From contig NZ_PTQZ01000009.1 of the NCBI RefSeq assembly GCF_002943415.1, forward strand, positions 1-18,768: a stretch of 18,768 nucleotides of DNA. Direction: 5' to 3'. The first letter of the stretch is position 1; each line of letters begins with the position of its first letter. The notes under the pieces were generated by a model. The model did not search any database. It saw nothing but the letters and a program-made list of their open reading frames with translations, and was not told the DNA's origin. The position numbers and the translations under genes were made by a program. Positions 8,668-15,705 of the stretch are shown here, one piece after another. Source of the stretch: Amnimonas aquatica (GTDB taxonomy: Bacteria > Pseudomonadota > Gammaproteobacteria > Pseudomonadales > Moraxellaceae).

Positions 8668-9522
8668 ATGAGACTCGCCCCGCGTCCGGTCATCGGCTCC
8701 ATCGCCCTGCATCTGCTGCTGGGCCTGCTGCTCTGGCTGTTCGCCCGCCCGCATGACCTGCCGGAACCCACGCCCATCATGCAGGCGGTGCTGATGTCGG
8801 CGCCGCCGGCACCTGTGTCCGCACCCGCGCGCCCGGTTGCCGCGCCGCAGCCCGCGCCAGCCCCCGAGCCCCGTCCGGAGCCGCCGAGGCCCAAGCCCGA
8901 ACCGGCACCGAAACCGGCGACTAAGCCCGAGCCCAAGCCGGAACCCAAGGCAGAGCCGAAGCCCGCGCCCAAGCCCGATACCGTCAAGCCCGCGACCAAG
9001 CCCAAGTCCGAGCCCGAGCCGGCGAAACCGGCCAAGCCGAAGATCGACGAGCAGCGCATCGACGACGAGATCGCCCGAGCCGAAGCCGAGGCAGCACGCA
9101 TCGCCGCCGAGGCCGAAGCCCGCAAGCGCCGGCAGGACGCCGAGAAGCGCCAGCAGGCGCTGGCCCAGCAGCTCAAGGACGAAGCCGACGCCATGGCCGC
9201 GCAGGCCGCCGCCGATGCCCGCGCGCGCCAGCAGGCGGCGCAGATCCGCGAGTTCACCGAGGCCATCCACAAGAAGATCAAGAGCCAGTGGCGCCGACCG
9301 GCGAATGTCAACGCGCAGCTCACCACCGGAGTTCGTATCACCGTGCTGCCCGGTGGCGAGGTCGCGTCCGTGATCGTCACCCGCAGCAGCGGCAACCAGG
9401 CCTTCGACGCCAGCGTGAAGGAAGCCGTGGAACGGGCCAGCCCTCTTCCGGTACCATCCGACGTCATGCTCTTCCGCGAGAACTTCCGGGTCTTCTCGCT
9501 CAACTACAATACCGAGGAGTGA
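8668..9522 (+). CDS. tolA: Tol-Pal system energy transducer TolA, short and with a Pro/Lys/Glu linker
   Basis: This 284-residue inner-membrane protein spans the periplasm and transmits TolQR motor energy to TolB-Pal. An N-terminal membrane helix (9-26) carries the SxxxH motif (S11-H15) that contacts the motor in TolA/TonB proteins. Residues 44-125 are rich in Pro, Lys and Glu with repeated KPEP/EPKP units. A charged Ala/Glu/Arg helix runs from about 126 to 192. The C-terminal domain III (193-284) has IHKKIKSQW and the family's SSGNQAFDASVKEAVERASPLPVP. It is shorter than E. coli TolA (421), mainly in the helical domain. Part of the spacer looks more like TonB, but the C-terminal domain and position decide for TolA. 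It lies 21 nt after tolR. Confidence 0.95.
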   Translation: MRLAPRPVIGSIALHLLLGLLLWLFARPHDLPEPTPIMQAVLMSAPPAPVSAPARPVAAPQPAPAPEPRPEPPRPKPEPAPKPATKPEPKPEPKAEPKPAPKPDTVKPATKPKSEPEPAKPAKPKIDEQRIDDEIARAEAEAARIAAEAEARKRRQDAEKRQQALAQQLKDEADAMAAQAAADARARQQAAQIREFTEAIHKKIKSQWRRPANVNAQLTTGVRITVLPGGEVASVIVTRSSGNQAFDASVKEAVERASPLPVPSDVMLFRENFRVFSLNYNTEE

Positions 9523-9524
9523 TC

Positions 9525-10811
9525 ATGTCCTTTCGTGCGTCATGGCTGAGCCTGGTTTTCCTGTTCGTGTCCGGACTGGCACAGGCGACGCTGACCATCG
9601 AGATCACCCAGCGCCTGGATGACGCCACCCCCATCGCCGTGGTGCCCTTCGGCGGCATCGAGGCCGGCGAGAACATCGGCGGCATCATCCGCGCCGACCT
9701 CGACCGCAGCGGCCAGTTCCGCTCGCTCGACCCCGCCACCCTGCCCGGTCGCCCGGCCAGCAGCGCCGAGATCCTGCCCGGTGCCTGGCAGAACATCGCC
9801 GCCGACCTGGTGGTGCTGGGCAGCGCCAGCAAGCTCGCCGACGGCCGCTTCAGCTTCCGCTACGAACTGCTCAAGAAAGGCGGCCTGGAGCGCATCCTGG
9901 GCGAAACCTTCACCGTCGACGCCAGCCGCTGGCGCGATGCCGGCCACTACATCAGCGACAAGATCTACAAGCAGGTCACCGGCGAGTCCGGCGTGTTCTC
10001 GACCAAGATCATGTACGTGAACCAGTACGTCCGCGACGGCCGCAAGCGCTACCGACTGGAGCTGTCGGACATCGACGGCGAACGCCAGATCACCCTGCTG
10101 GACTCGGTCGAGCCCATCCTGTCGCCGACCTGGTCGCCGAACGCGCGCCAGGTCGCCTATGTCTCGTTCGAAGGCCGCAAGCCGGCGATCTTCGTGCAGA
10201 ACCTGGCCACCCGCCAGCGCACCAAGCTCACCGACTTCCCGGGCCTGAACGGCGCGCCGGCCTGGTCGCCGGACGGCAAGCGCATGGCGCTGACGCTGTC
10301 GCGCGACGGCAATCCCGAGATCTACATCATGGATCTTGAGAGCAAGCAGCTGACGCGCGTCACCAACAACCCGGCCATCGACACCGAGCCGCGCTGGACC
10401 AGCGACGGCAAGTCGCTGATCTTCACCTCCGACCGCAGCGGCGGCCCGCAGATCTACCGCGTCAACCTCGCCAGCGGCGACACCAGGCGCCTGACCTTCA
10501 AGGGCAACTTCAACGCCCGCGGCGACATCAGCCCGAACGACCGCCACCTGGCAGTGGTGCACCAGACCGGCCCGAGCAGCTACGCCATCGGCATCCAGGA
10601 TCTCAACAACAGCGTGTTCAGCATCCTCACCAGCACGCCGCTGGACGAGTCGCCCAGCTTCGCGCCCAACAGCCAGATGGTGGTCTATGCCACCCGCAAG
10701 GGGCGCATGGGCGTGCTCGGCATCATGTCGCTGGACGGCCGTTTCAAGATGCGGCTGCCGGCCGTCGACGGGGAAGTGCGCGAACCGGTGTGGTCGCCCT
10801 ATTTACGCTGA
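9525..10811 (+). CDS. tolB: Tol-Pal system periplasmic beta-propeller protein TolB
   Basis: This 428-residue periplasmic protein shuttles between TolA and Pal. A Sec signal peptide (1-21, ending GLAQA) is followed by mature TLTIEITQ, the flexible end that in E. coli binds TolA. The N-domain contains IAVVPFGG. The C-terminal propeller shows the blade repeats PTWSPN, PAWSPDGK, PRWTSDGK, DISPN, PSFAPN and VWSPYLR. The frame is open upstream through tolA, but ATG 9525 gives the signal peptide and follows GAGGAG. It starts 2 nt after the tolA stop. Length is standard (E. coli 430). Confidence 0.97.
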   Translation: MSFRASWLSLVFLFVSGLAQATLTIEITQRLDDATPIAVVPFGGIEAGENIGGIIRADLDRSGQFRSLDPATLPGRPASSAEILPGAWQNIAADLVVLGSASKLADGRFSFRYELLKKGGLERILGETFTVDASRWRDAGHYISDKIYKQVTGESGVFSTKIMYVNQYVRDGRKRYRLELSDIDGERQITLLDSVEPILSPTWSPNARQVAYVSFEGRKPAIFVQNLATRQRTKLTDFPGLNGAPAWSPDGKRMALTLSRDGNPEIYIMDLESKQLTRVTNNPAIDTEPRWTSDGKSLIFTSDRSGGPQIYRVNLASGDTRRLTFKGNFNARGDISPNDRHLAVVHQTGPSSYAIGIQDLNNSVFSILTSTPLDESPSFAPNSQMVVYATRKGRMGVLGIMSLDGRFKMRLPAVDGEVREPVWSPYLR

Positions 10812-10832
10812 TGCCTGACTCGGCTACTGTCG

Positions 10833-10861
10833 CAGCAATCAGAATCAGCGCTCAGCAATCA
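10833..10861 (+). promoter_or_regulatory. Tandem CAGCAATCA direct repeat upstream of pal
   Basis: CAGCAATCA occurs twice, at 10833-10841 and 10853-10861, exactly 20 bp apart or about two helical turns, in the 80-bp tolB-pal gap. The spacing would put two sites on one DNA face, as for a dimeric activator or repressor. CATAAG (10860-10865) could be part of a -10. The repeat is certain; the role is inference. Confidence 0.45.
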
Positions 10862-10876
10862 TAAGAGAAAGTGCTC

Positions 10877-10882
10877 AAGGAG
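10877..10882 (+). promoter_or_regulatory. Ribosome-binding site deciding the pal start
   Basis: AAGGAG lies 9 nt upstream of GTG 10892. The in-frame GTG at 10871 is upstream of this site and would add seven residues (MLKEFST) to the signal peptide, so 10892 is the better start. Confidence 0.8.
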
Positions 10883-10891
10883 TTTTCAACA

Positions 10892-11542
10892 GTGAACATT
10901 TCGAAGTCAGTCAAACTCGTCACGGTCGGCCTGCTGGTCACCACCATGACCGCGTGCTCGCTGTTCCGCGGCCCGCGTCCGATCACGAATGACGACTCGC
11001 AGTTTGAAAACCTGCCGCCGGCCCCGGCGGTCGAGGCCATCTCGTCGACCGGCACCGGCCTGTCCGAATCCGCACCGGAAGCGCCGGAAACCGGCTCGGC
11101 TAACCTGGGCAACCCGATCTCCGGCAACATCATCGCCGACAGCAGCGACAGCACCGTCATCGGTGGTGCAGCCGCCACCGGTGCCGCCGCCGACCTGCTG
11201 CGCATCCGCGTGTTCTACTTCGGCACCAACCTGAGCGACATCACCGCCCTCTCCTACGGCGGCCTGAACGCCCACGCAGCCTACCTGCGCAACAACCCGA
11301 GCACCCGCCTGCAGCTCTCCGGCCACACCGACGAGCGCGGCACCCGCGAATACAACCTGGCTCTGGGCGAGCGCCGCGCCAACGCCGTCGCACGCTATCT
11401 GGTCAGCAACGGCGTCAACGCCGGCCAGCTGTCCGTCGTCAGCTATGGCAAGGAAAAGCCCGTGGCCGACGGCAACGACGAAGAGTCCTGGGCCAAGAAC
11501 CGCCGCGTCGAGCTGGACTACGTCAGCGGCACCCCGAACTGA
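10892..11542 (+). CDS. pal: Peptidoglycan-associated lipoprotein Pal
   Basis: This 216-residue outer-membrane lipoprotein links the outer membrane to peptidoglycan. The signal peptide ends in a lipobox, MTAC, with lipidated C22; Ser follows, so outer-membrane sorting is expected. A disordered Ala/Ser/Thr/Gly-rich linker runs to about residue 103, clearly longer than in E. coli Pal (173 aa in total). The OmpA-like domain (about 104-213) has GHTDERGTREYNLALGERRA with the peptidoglycan-contacting pair D147 and R162, and SYGKEKP. The start of the domain reads FYFGTN where most Pal proteins have YFDFD or similar; H. influenzae has YFGFD. It has its own possible promoter and a terminator directly behind it. 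GTG start. Confidence 0.96.
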   Translation: MNISKSVKLVTVGLLVTTMTACSLFRGPRPITNDDSQFENLPPAPAVEAISSTGTGLSESAPEAPETGSANLGNPISGNIIADSSDSTVIGGAAATGAAADLLRIRVFYFGTNLSDITALSYGGLNAHAAYLRNNPSTRLQLSGHTDERGTREYNLALGERRANAVARYLVSNGVNAGQLSVVSYGKEKPVADGNDEESWAKNRRVELDYVSGTPN

Positions 11543-11556
11543 TCCGCATGCCGGAC

Positions 11557-11590
11557 AAGACAGACGGGCTGCGGCCCGTTTGTCTTTTCT
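11557..11590 (+). terminator. Strong Rho-independent terminator between pal and cpoB
   Basis: AAGACAGACGGGC (11557-11569) pairs with GCCCGTTTGTCTT (11574-11586) around the loop TGCG, a 13-bp stem with one G-U pair, followed by TTCT. It begins 14 nt after the pal stop and ends 27 nt before cpoB. It should end most transcripts after pal, leaving cpoB to read-through or to its own promoter. Confidence 0.85.
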
Positions 11591-11617
11591 GGCAGGCGCA
11601 CCGACACCGGAGACACC

Positions 11618-12673
11618 ATGCAGCCAGGCATCACCCCCAAGCACACCCTGCTCGCGCTGATGATCGGCATGGCGGCATCGCTGCCGGCACACGCCATCGA
11701 GATCGAGCAACGCCCGCTGACCCCGGCACAGGGCAGCGCGCCGACCCGTCAGGCCGCGCCTCAGCCCGCCCCGACCGCGCAGCAGCCTGCCACCGCCCGC
11801 CCCGCCGCGGCAGCCGCGCCGGCACCTGCGGCAGTCAACCCGGCCTGGGACATGTTCCAGCAGCTGGAGAGCCTGCAGGCCACCGTCGCCAGCCTGCAGG
11901 GCCAGGTCGAAGAACAGCAGCAGCTCATCGAGCGCATGCGCGAGGATCTGCGCGTGCGCTACACCGACCTCGACCAGCGCCTGGAGCTGCTGAACAAGCA
12001 GCCTGAGCCTGCAGCCACGCCGGAAAACGGCGCGGATGCGGCCGCCGCCGACGCTGCCGGTCATGCCCATGCCGACCCGGCGATCGACCCGGCAGCCGCG
12101 GCGCCCGCCACGCCGGCGACAGCACCGGTCACCCCCGCAGCACCGGCAGCCGGCACCGCGCCGGTCGCGGTGCCGGTACCGATCGTCGAGAAGCCGGCGG
12201 CCACGCCTGCCGCTCAGCAGCCGGCCAGCACCGTGGTCGGCAACGACAGCGCCGCCGACATCGAGAAGCAGAAACAGGCCTACCTCGCCGCCTACCAGCG
12301 CTTCCGCGCCGATGGCGCACCGGCGGCCATCACCGCCATGCAGTCGTTCGTTAAGCAGTACCCGAACAGCATCTTCGCGCCCAACGCCCACTACTGGCTG
12401 GGCGAGTTCCAGCTCGCGCTGGAGCCGGCCAACTACCAGGCCGCGGAGACCAGCTTCAACCGCGTCATCCGCGACTACGAAGGCAACCCCAAGGTGCCGT
12501 CGTCGTACTACAAGCTCGGTACCATCGCCGACCTGCGCGGCCAGCGCAACGAGGCACGGCGCTGGATGCAGGACGTGCTGGCGAAGTTCCCGTCGAGCCC
12601 GGAGGCCCGGCTGGCGCAGGCCTATCTGGATCAAAACCCTGCCAATGGTGCGTCATTGGGTGGCACGCGCTAA
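11618..12673 (+). CDS. cpoB: Cell division coordinator CpoB (YbgF)
   Basis: This 351-residue periplasmic protein in E. coli coordinates Tol-Pal constriction with PBP1B-dependent septal peptidoglycan synthesis. The signal peptide (1-26) ends in AHA. A coiled coil (about 76-127: MFQQLESLQATVASLQGQ and onward) is the trimerization region. The C-terminal TPR domain (about 216-345) has YLAAYQRFR, FVKQYPNS, APNAHYWLGE and SSYYKLGTI. Two long Ala/Pro-rich spacers (32-75 and 129-207) make it longer than E. coli CpoB (263). GGAGA precedes the ATG. It follows pal across a terminator, and queE starts 33 nt downstream. Confidence 0.95.
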   Translation: MQPGITPKHTLLALMIGMAASLPAHAIEIEQRPLTPAQGSAPTRQAAPQPAPTAQQPATARPAAAAAPAPAAVNPAWDMFQQLESLQATVASLQGQVEEQQQLIERMREDLRVRYTDLDQRLELLNKQPEPAATPENGADAAAADAAGHAHADPAIDPAAAAPATPATAPVTPAAPAAGTAPVAVPVPIVEKPAATPAAQQPASTVVGNDSAADIEKQKQAYLAAYQRFRADGAPAAITAMQSFVKQYPNSIFAPNAHYWLGEFQLALEPANYQAAETSFNRVIRDYEGNPKVPSSYYKLGTIADLRGQRNEARRWMQDVLAKFPSSPEARLAQAYLDQNPANGASLGGTR

Positions 12674-12706
12674 ACTTCGCGCCCCATCCGGTTGTCGAGC
12701 CATGAC

Positions 12707-13351
12707 ATGGTCAGCCTGCGTCTGACGGAAATCTTTCATTCCCTGCAGGGTGAAGCACGCACGGTCGGCCTGCCGACCGTGTTCGTGCGCCTGACCGGCT
12801 GCCCGCTGCGCTGCGTCTGGTGCGACACCAGCTATGCCTTCAGCGGCGGCAGGCAGTGGGCGCTGGACGACATCCTCGCCGAAGTGGCCGGCTACGACAC
12901 CCGCCATGTCACCGTGACCGGCGGAGAGCCGCTGGCGCAGCCGGAATGCCTGACCCTGCTCACCGCGCTCTGCGACCGCGGCCACGATGTCTCGCTGGAG
13001 ACCAGCGGCGCCCTGCCCATCGAGAAGGTCGACACGCGGGTGTCGCGCGTCATGGACCTGAAGGCGCCGGGCTCCGGCGAATCGCACCGCAACCTGTACG
13101 AGAACATCCCGCACCTGACGCCGAACGACCAGGTCAAGTTCGTGGTCAGCTCGCGCAGCGACTATGACTGGGCCCGCCTGCAGTGCGACCAGTACGAGCT
13201 CTACGGGCGCGTCAGCGACGTGCTGTTCTCGCCAGGCCACGAGACCCTGAAGCCGCGCGAGCTGGCAGAATGGATGCTGGCCGATCGCATTCCGGCGCGC
13301 CTGCAGGTGCAGCTGCACAAATACCTCTGGAACAACGAACCCGGACACTGA
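12707..13351 (+). CDS. queE: 7-carboxy-7-deazaguanine synthase QueE
   Basis: This 214-residue radical SAM enzyme converts 6-carboxytetrahydropterin to 7-carboxy-7-deazaguanine on the way to preQ0 and queuosine. The iron-sulfur motif CPLRCVWC (C32, C36, C39; CX3CX2C) and the SAM-binding GGEP (72-75) are present. [18 protein letters not shown] before the cluster is typical of QueE. ATG 12707 gives the usual start just before [13 protein letters not shown]; a TTG at 12692 would add five residues. The ribosome-binding site is weak. queC starts 2 nt after its stop, so the pair is co-translated. The earlier enzymes QueD and FolE are not in this window. Confidence 0.96.
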   Translation: MVSLRLTEIFHSLQGEARTVGLPTVFVRLTGCPLRCVWCDTSYAFSGGRQWALDDILAEVAGYDTRHVTVTGGEPLAQPECLTLLTALCDRGHDVSLETSGALPIEKVDTRVSRVMDLKAPGSGESHRNLYENIPHLTPNDQVKFVVSSRSDYDWARLQCDQYELYGRVSDVLFSPGHETLKPRELAEWMLADRIPARLQVQLHKYLWNNEPGH

Positions 13352-13353
13352 AC

Positions 13354-14025
13354 ATGCCGCACGCCGTCGTCCTGCTGTCCGGCGGACTGGACTCCGCCAC
13401 CTGCCTCGCCATCGCCCGTGAACAGGGCTACAGCATTTCCGCGCTGAGCTTCGACTACGGCCAGCGCCACAACGCCGAACTGGCCGCCGCCCGCCGCATC
13501 GCGAAGGCGCTGCAGGTCGAGGACCACCGCGTCATGCGCCTGGACCTGGGACTGATCGGCGGCTCGGCGCTGACCGACGCCGGCATCGCCGTGCCCGAGG
13601 AGGAGTCCGAAGGCATTCCGGTGACCTACGTGCCGGCGCGCAACACCGTGTTCCTGTCGTTCGCGCTCGGCCTCGCCGAGGTCACCGGCGCGCAGGACAT
13701 CTTCATCGGTGTCAACGCGGTGGACTACTCGGGCTACCCGGACTGCCGGCCGGAATACATCGCGGCCTTCACGCGCGTCGCCAACCTGGCCACCAAGGCC
13801 GGCGTCGAGGGCGGGCTCATGCACATCCGCACGCCGCTGATCGACCTCAGCAAGGCCGACATCATCCGCACCGGCCTGCGGCTGGGGCTGGACTACGGCC
13901 TGACGGTGTCGTGCTACCAGGCCGACGACGACGGCAGTGCCTGCGGCCGCTGCGATGCCTGCCGCCTGCGCCGCAAGGGCTTCAGCGACGCCGGCGTGGC
14001 CGATCCGACACGTTACGCGCCGTGA
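13354..14025 (+). CDS. queC: 7-cyano-7-deazaguanine synthase QueC
   Basis: This 223-residue ATP-dependent enzyme converts 7-carboxy-7-deazaguanine and ammonia to preQ0, the step after QueE. The PP-loop SGGLDS (9-14) binds ATP. The C-terminal zinc site is formed by C187, C197, C200 and C203 (SCY...CGRCDAC). [11 protein letters not shown] and [15 protein letters not shown] are family signatures. The frame is open upstream into queE, but ATG 13354 is the family start ([14 protein letters not shown]). Length is standard. No terminator with a T run is visible after the stop. Confidence 0.97.
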   Translation: MPHAVVLLSGGLDSATCLAIAREQGYSISALSFDYGQRHNAELAAARRIAKALQVEDHRVMRLDLGLIGGSALTDAGIAVPEEESEGIPVTYVPARNTVFLSFALGLAEVTGAQDIFIGVNAVDYSGYPDCRPEYIAAFTRVANLATKAGVEGGLMHIRTPLIDLSKADIIRTGLRLGLDYGLTVSCYQADDDGSACGRCDACRLRRKGFSDAGVADPTRYAP

Positions 14026-14079
14026 CGGCCGCACGCCGCGCAATCAATCGATGACAGGCCCTAGCCTCGCCCCGGCGGC

Positions 14080-14098
14080 ATGGCTAGACTTGTGCCAT
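14080..14098 (+). promoter_or_regulatory. Putative gcvR promoter/operator
   Basis: The 115-bp gap between queC and gcvR holds the inverted repeat ATGGC-N9-GCCAT (14080-14098). It overlaps a -10-like TAGACT (14085-14090). A second repeat, CTAGCC / GGCTAG (14061-14066 and 14082-14087), overlaps it. There is no clear -35. It could be the start of the gcvR-bcp transcript. Confidence 0.3.
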
Positions 14099-14140
14099 CA
14101 AGTACGCCGGACCCCGAACCTCCCTCGTTGAGCACCCCGC

Positions 14141-14683
14141 ATGAGACCTGAAACCGAACATTTCCTCGTGCTGTCGGCACTGGGCGCCGACCGCACCGGC
14201 ATCGTGGACGAACTGGCCCGCGCTGCCACCGACGCACGCTGCAATATCGCCGACTCGCGCATGATCGTCATGGGCCAGGAGTTCGCCATCATCCTGATGG
14301 TCTCCGGCACCTGGGATGCCATCGCCAAGCTGGAGGCGCAGCTGCCCGCCCTCGGTCGCCGCCTGAGCCTGGAAGTGATCTCCAAGCGCACCGAGACCCG
14401 TGCGCCGCAGCGCGAGTCGATTCCCTACAGCGTCAGCGTGATCGCGCTCGACAACCCGGGCATCGTGCACGAGATCGCCAACTTCTTCGCCAGCCAGGGC
14501 ATCAACATCGAAGCCATGGAGACCAGCACCTACGCCGCGCCGCACACCGGCTCGCAGATGTTCGCGCTGACCATGACCGTGAACATTCCGGCGCGCGTGC
14601 ATATCGCGTCGCTGCGCGAGAACTTCCTGCTGTTCTGCGACGACCGCAACCTGGATGCCATCATCGAGCCCTACAAGGCCTGA
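14141..14683 (+). CDS. gcvR: Glycine cleavage system repressor GcvR-like, tandem ACT domains
   Basis: This 180-residue cytoplasmic protein consists of two ACT domains (about 7-80 and 95-175) and lacks a DNA-binding domain. The first has LSALGADRTGIVDELARAA and the second VIALDNPGIVHEIANFFASQGINIEAMET. In E. coli, GcvR binds the activator GcvA and represses the gcvTHP glycine cleavage operon when glycine is scarce. Other ACT-only regulators of amino-acid metabolism look alike, so the exact target is inferred. No gcv genes are in the window. The ribosome-binding site is weak. bcp follows 36 nt later, an arrangement I recall from other gammaproteobacteria. Confidence 0.88.
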   Translation: MRPETEHFLVLSALGADRTGIVDELARAATDARCNIADSRMIVMGQEFAIILMVSGTWDAIAKLEAQLPALGRRLSLEVISKRTETRAPQRESIPYSVSVIALDNPGIVHEIANFFASQGINIEAMETSTYAAPHTGSQMFALTMTVNIPARVHIASLRENFLLFCDDRNLDAIIEPYKA

Positions 14684-14719
14684 TCGCCGGACAGAACTTC
14701 CGTACACGAGGAGCACACC

Positions 14720-15187
14720 ATGAGCATCGCCATAGGCCAGGCCGTTCCCGACTTCACCGCCGCCAGCACCGGCAGCGGCAGCGTTTCCCTGGCCGGCCTG
14801 CGCGGCCGCAAGGTCGTGCTCTATTTCTACCCCAAGGACTCGACGCCCGGCTGCACGCTGGAAAGCCAGCAGTTCCGCGACCTGCGCGGCGAATTCGAGG
14901 CCGCCGGGGCGGTCATCTTCGGCATTTCCCGCGACAGCCTGAAGTCGCACGAGAAGTTCCGCGGCAACGAGTGCCTGCCCTTCGACCTGATCAGCGATGC
15001 CGACGAAGCCGTGTGCCGCCTGTTCGACGTGATCAAGACCAAGAACATGTACGGCAAGCAGGTGCAGGGCATCGAGCGCAGCACTTTCGTGATCGATGCC
15101 GAAGGCGTGCTGCGCGCCGAGTGGCGCAAGGTCAAGGCCGACGGCCATGCCGCCGTGGTGCTGGAAGCCGTGAAGGCGCTGGGCTGA
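14720..15187 (+). CDS. bcp: Peroxiredoxin Bcp/PrxQ family
   Basis: This 155-residue thiol peroxidase reduces hydrogen peroxide and organic hydroperoxides. The peroxidatic motif is P38-KDS-T42-PG-C45, with catalytic R120 in GIERSTFVID. In E. coli Bcp the resolving cysteine is five residues after the peroxidatic one (C50); here that position is Q50 (CTLESQ). Other cysteines are C85 (GNECLPF) and C99 (AVCRLFDVIK). It may therefore work as a 1-Cys enzyme or use C85 or C99 as resolving partner. A GAGGAG site precedes the ATG. It lies behind gcvR and ahead of a terminator. Confidence 0.95.
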   Translation: MSIAIGQAVPDFTAASTGSGSVSLAGLRGRKVVLYFYPKDSTPGCTLESQQFRDLRGEFEAAGAVIFGISRDSLKSHEKFRGNECLPFDLISDADEAVCRLFDVIKTKNMYGKQVQGIERSTFVIDAEGVLRAEWRKVKADGHAAVVLEAVKALG

Positions 15188-15247
15188 TACGTCCGCGGCA
15201 GACGCGACGGGCCGCCGGCGCCAGCCGGGATCGGCAAGACATGCAGG

Positions 15248-15271
15248 CGCCGCCCTCCGGGGCGGCGTTTT
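15248..15271 (+). terminator. Rho-independent terminator after bcp
   Basis: CGCCGCCC (15248-15255) pairs with GGGCGGCG (15260-15267) around TCCG and is followed by TTTT and more T-rich sequence. It ends the gcvR-bcp transcript before the convergent TusA-like gene. It lacks a T run in the minus direction. Confidence 0.85.
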
Positions 15272-15306
15272 CATTTCAGGACATCCTGTCCTTTGCCCCC
15301 GTGGCC

Positions 15307-15537
15307 TCAGCCCTTGCGGATCAGGAACGCCGCCTCGCCGGACGCCGCCGCCTCGCTGTCGAGCAGCTCGTGGCCGGACTGGCGCAGGAACGCCGGAATA
15401 TCACGCAGGGCGCCGCTGTCGCTGGTCAACACCCTGAGCTCGTCGCCCGTTGTGTGTCGGTGCAGCGCCTGCTTCAGGCGCAGCAGCGGCAGCGGGCAGC
15501 GCAGGCCGCGCAGGTCGAGCAATACCGGGCTGGTCAT
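15307..15537 (-). CDS. TusA-family sulfurtransferase (sulfur carrier)
   Basis: This 76-residue cytoplasmic protein has the TusA/SirA/YeeD signature LDLRGLRCPLPLLRLKQAL, with the persulfide-carrying cysteine C14 in the CPxP motif. Length is typical (about 75-80). The family passes sulfur between donors and acceptors in tRNA 2-thiolation, molybdenum cofactor work or sulfur metabolism. No tusBCD, tusE or dsr genes lie nearby, so I do not call it TusA itself. It stands alone, convergent with bcp and divergent from bepA across 168 bp that hold no other gene. The ribosome-binding site is weak. The ATG at 15537 is the only sensible start. Confidence 0.92.
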   Translation of the reverse strand: MTSPVLLDLRGLRCPLPLLRLKQALHRHTTGDELRVLTSDSGALRDIPAFLRQSGHELLDSEAAASGEAAFLIRKG

Positions 15538-15690
15538 GTCTGTTTTTCATCTCCGCCGGTTTCGTGTTTCCCTGCCGGCATCTCGTTCCCGAGCACAGGC
15601 TTTCTCGTGCCCAAGTACCCTGTCGGCACCCTGTGCAGCGCCGCGGCTTTCATCTTACCATGCAGCGTCCGGCGCCATTCCGCCGGTGCC

Positions 15691-15695
15691 AGGAG
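15691..15695 (+). promoter_or_regulatory. Ribosome-binding site deciding the bepA start
   Basis: AGGAG lies 10 nt upstream of ATG 15706. The reading frame is open for more than 700 bases upstream, back through bcp. This site and the signal peptide that begins at 15706 fix the real start. Confidence 0.8.
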
Positions 15696-15705
15696 CCTTT
15701 TACGG

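Noticed and set aside
8830..9050. Repetitive Pro/Lys/Glu codons as a tandem DNA repeat or sequencing artefact
   Set aside because: The frame stays open through to a normal TolA C-terminal domain and the units are irregular, so it is an ordinary low-complexity linker.
12692..12706. TTG start for queE giving five extra residues
   Set aside because: ATG 12707 is in frame and gives the family-typical N-terminus; the TTG has no ribosome-binding site.
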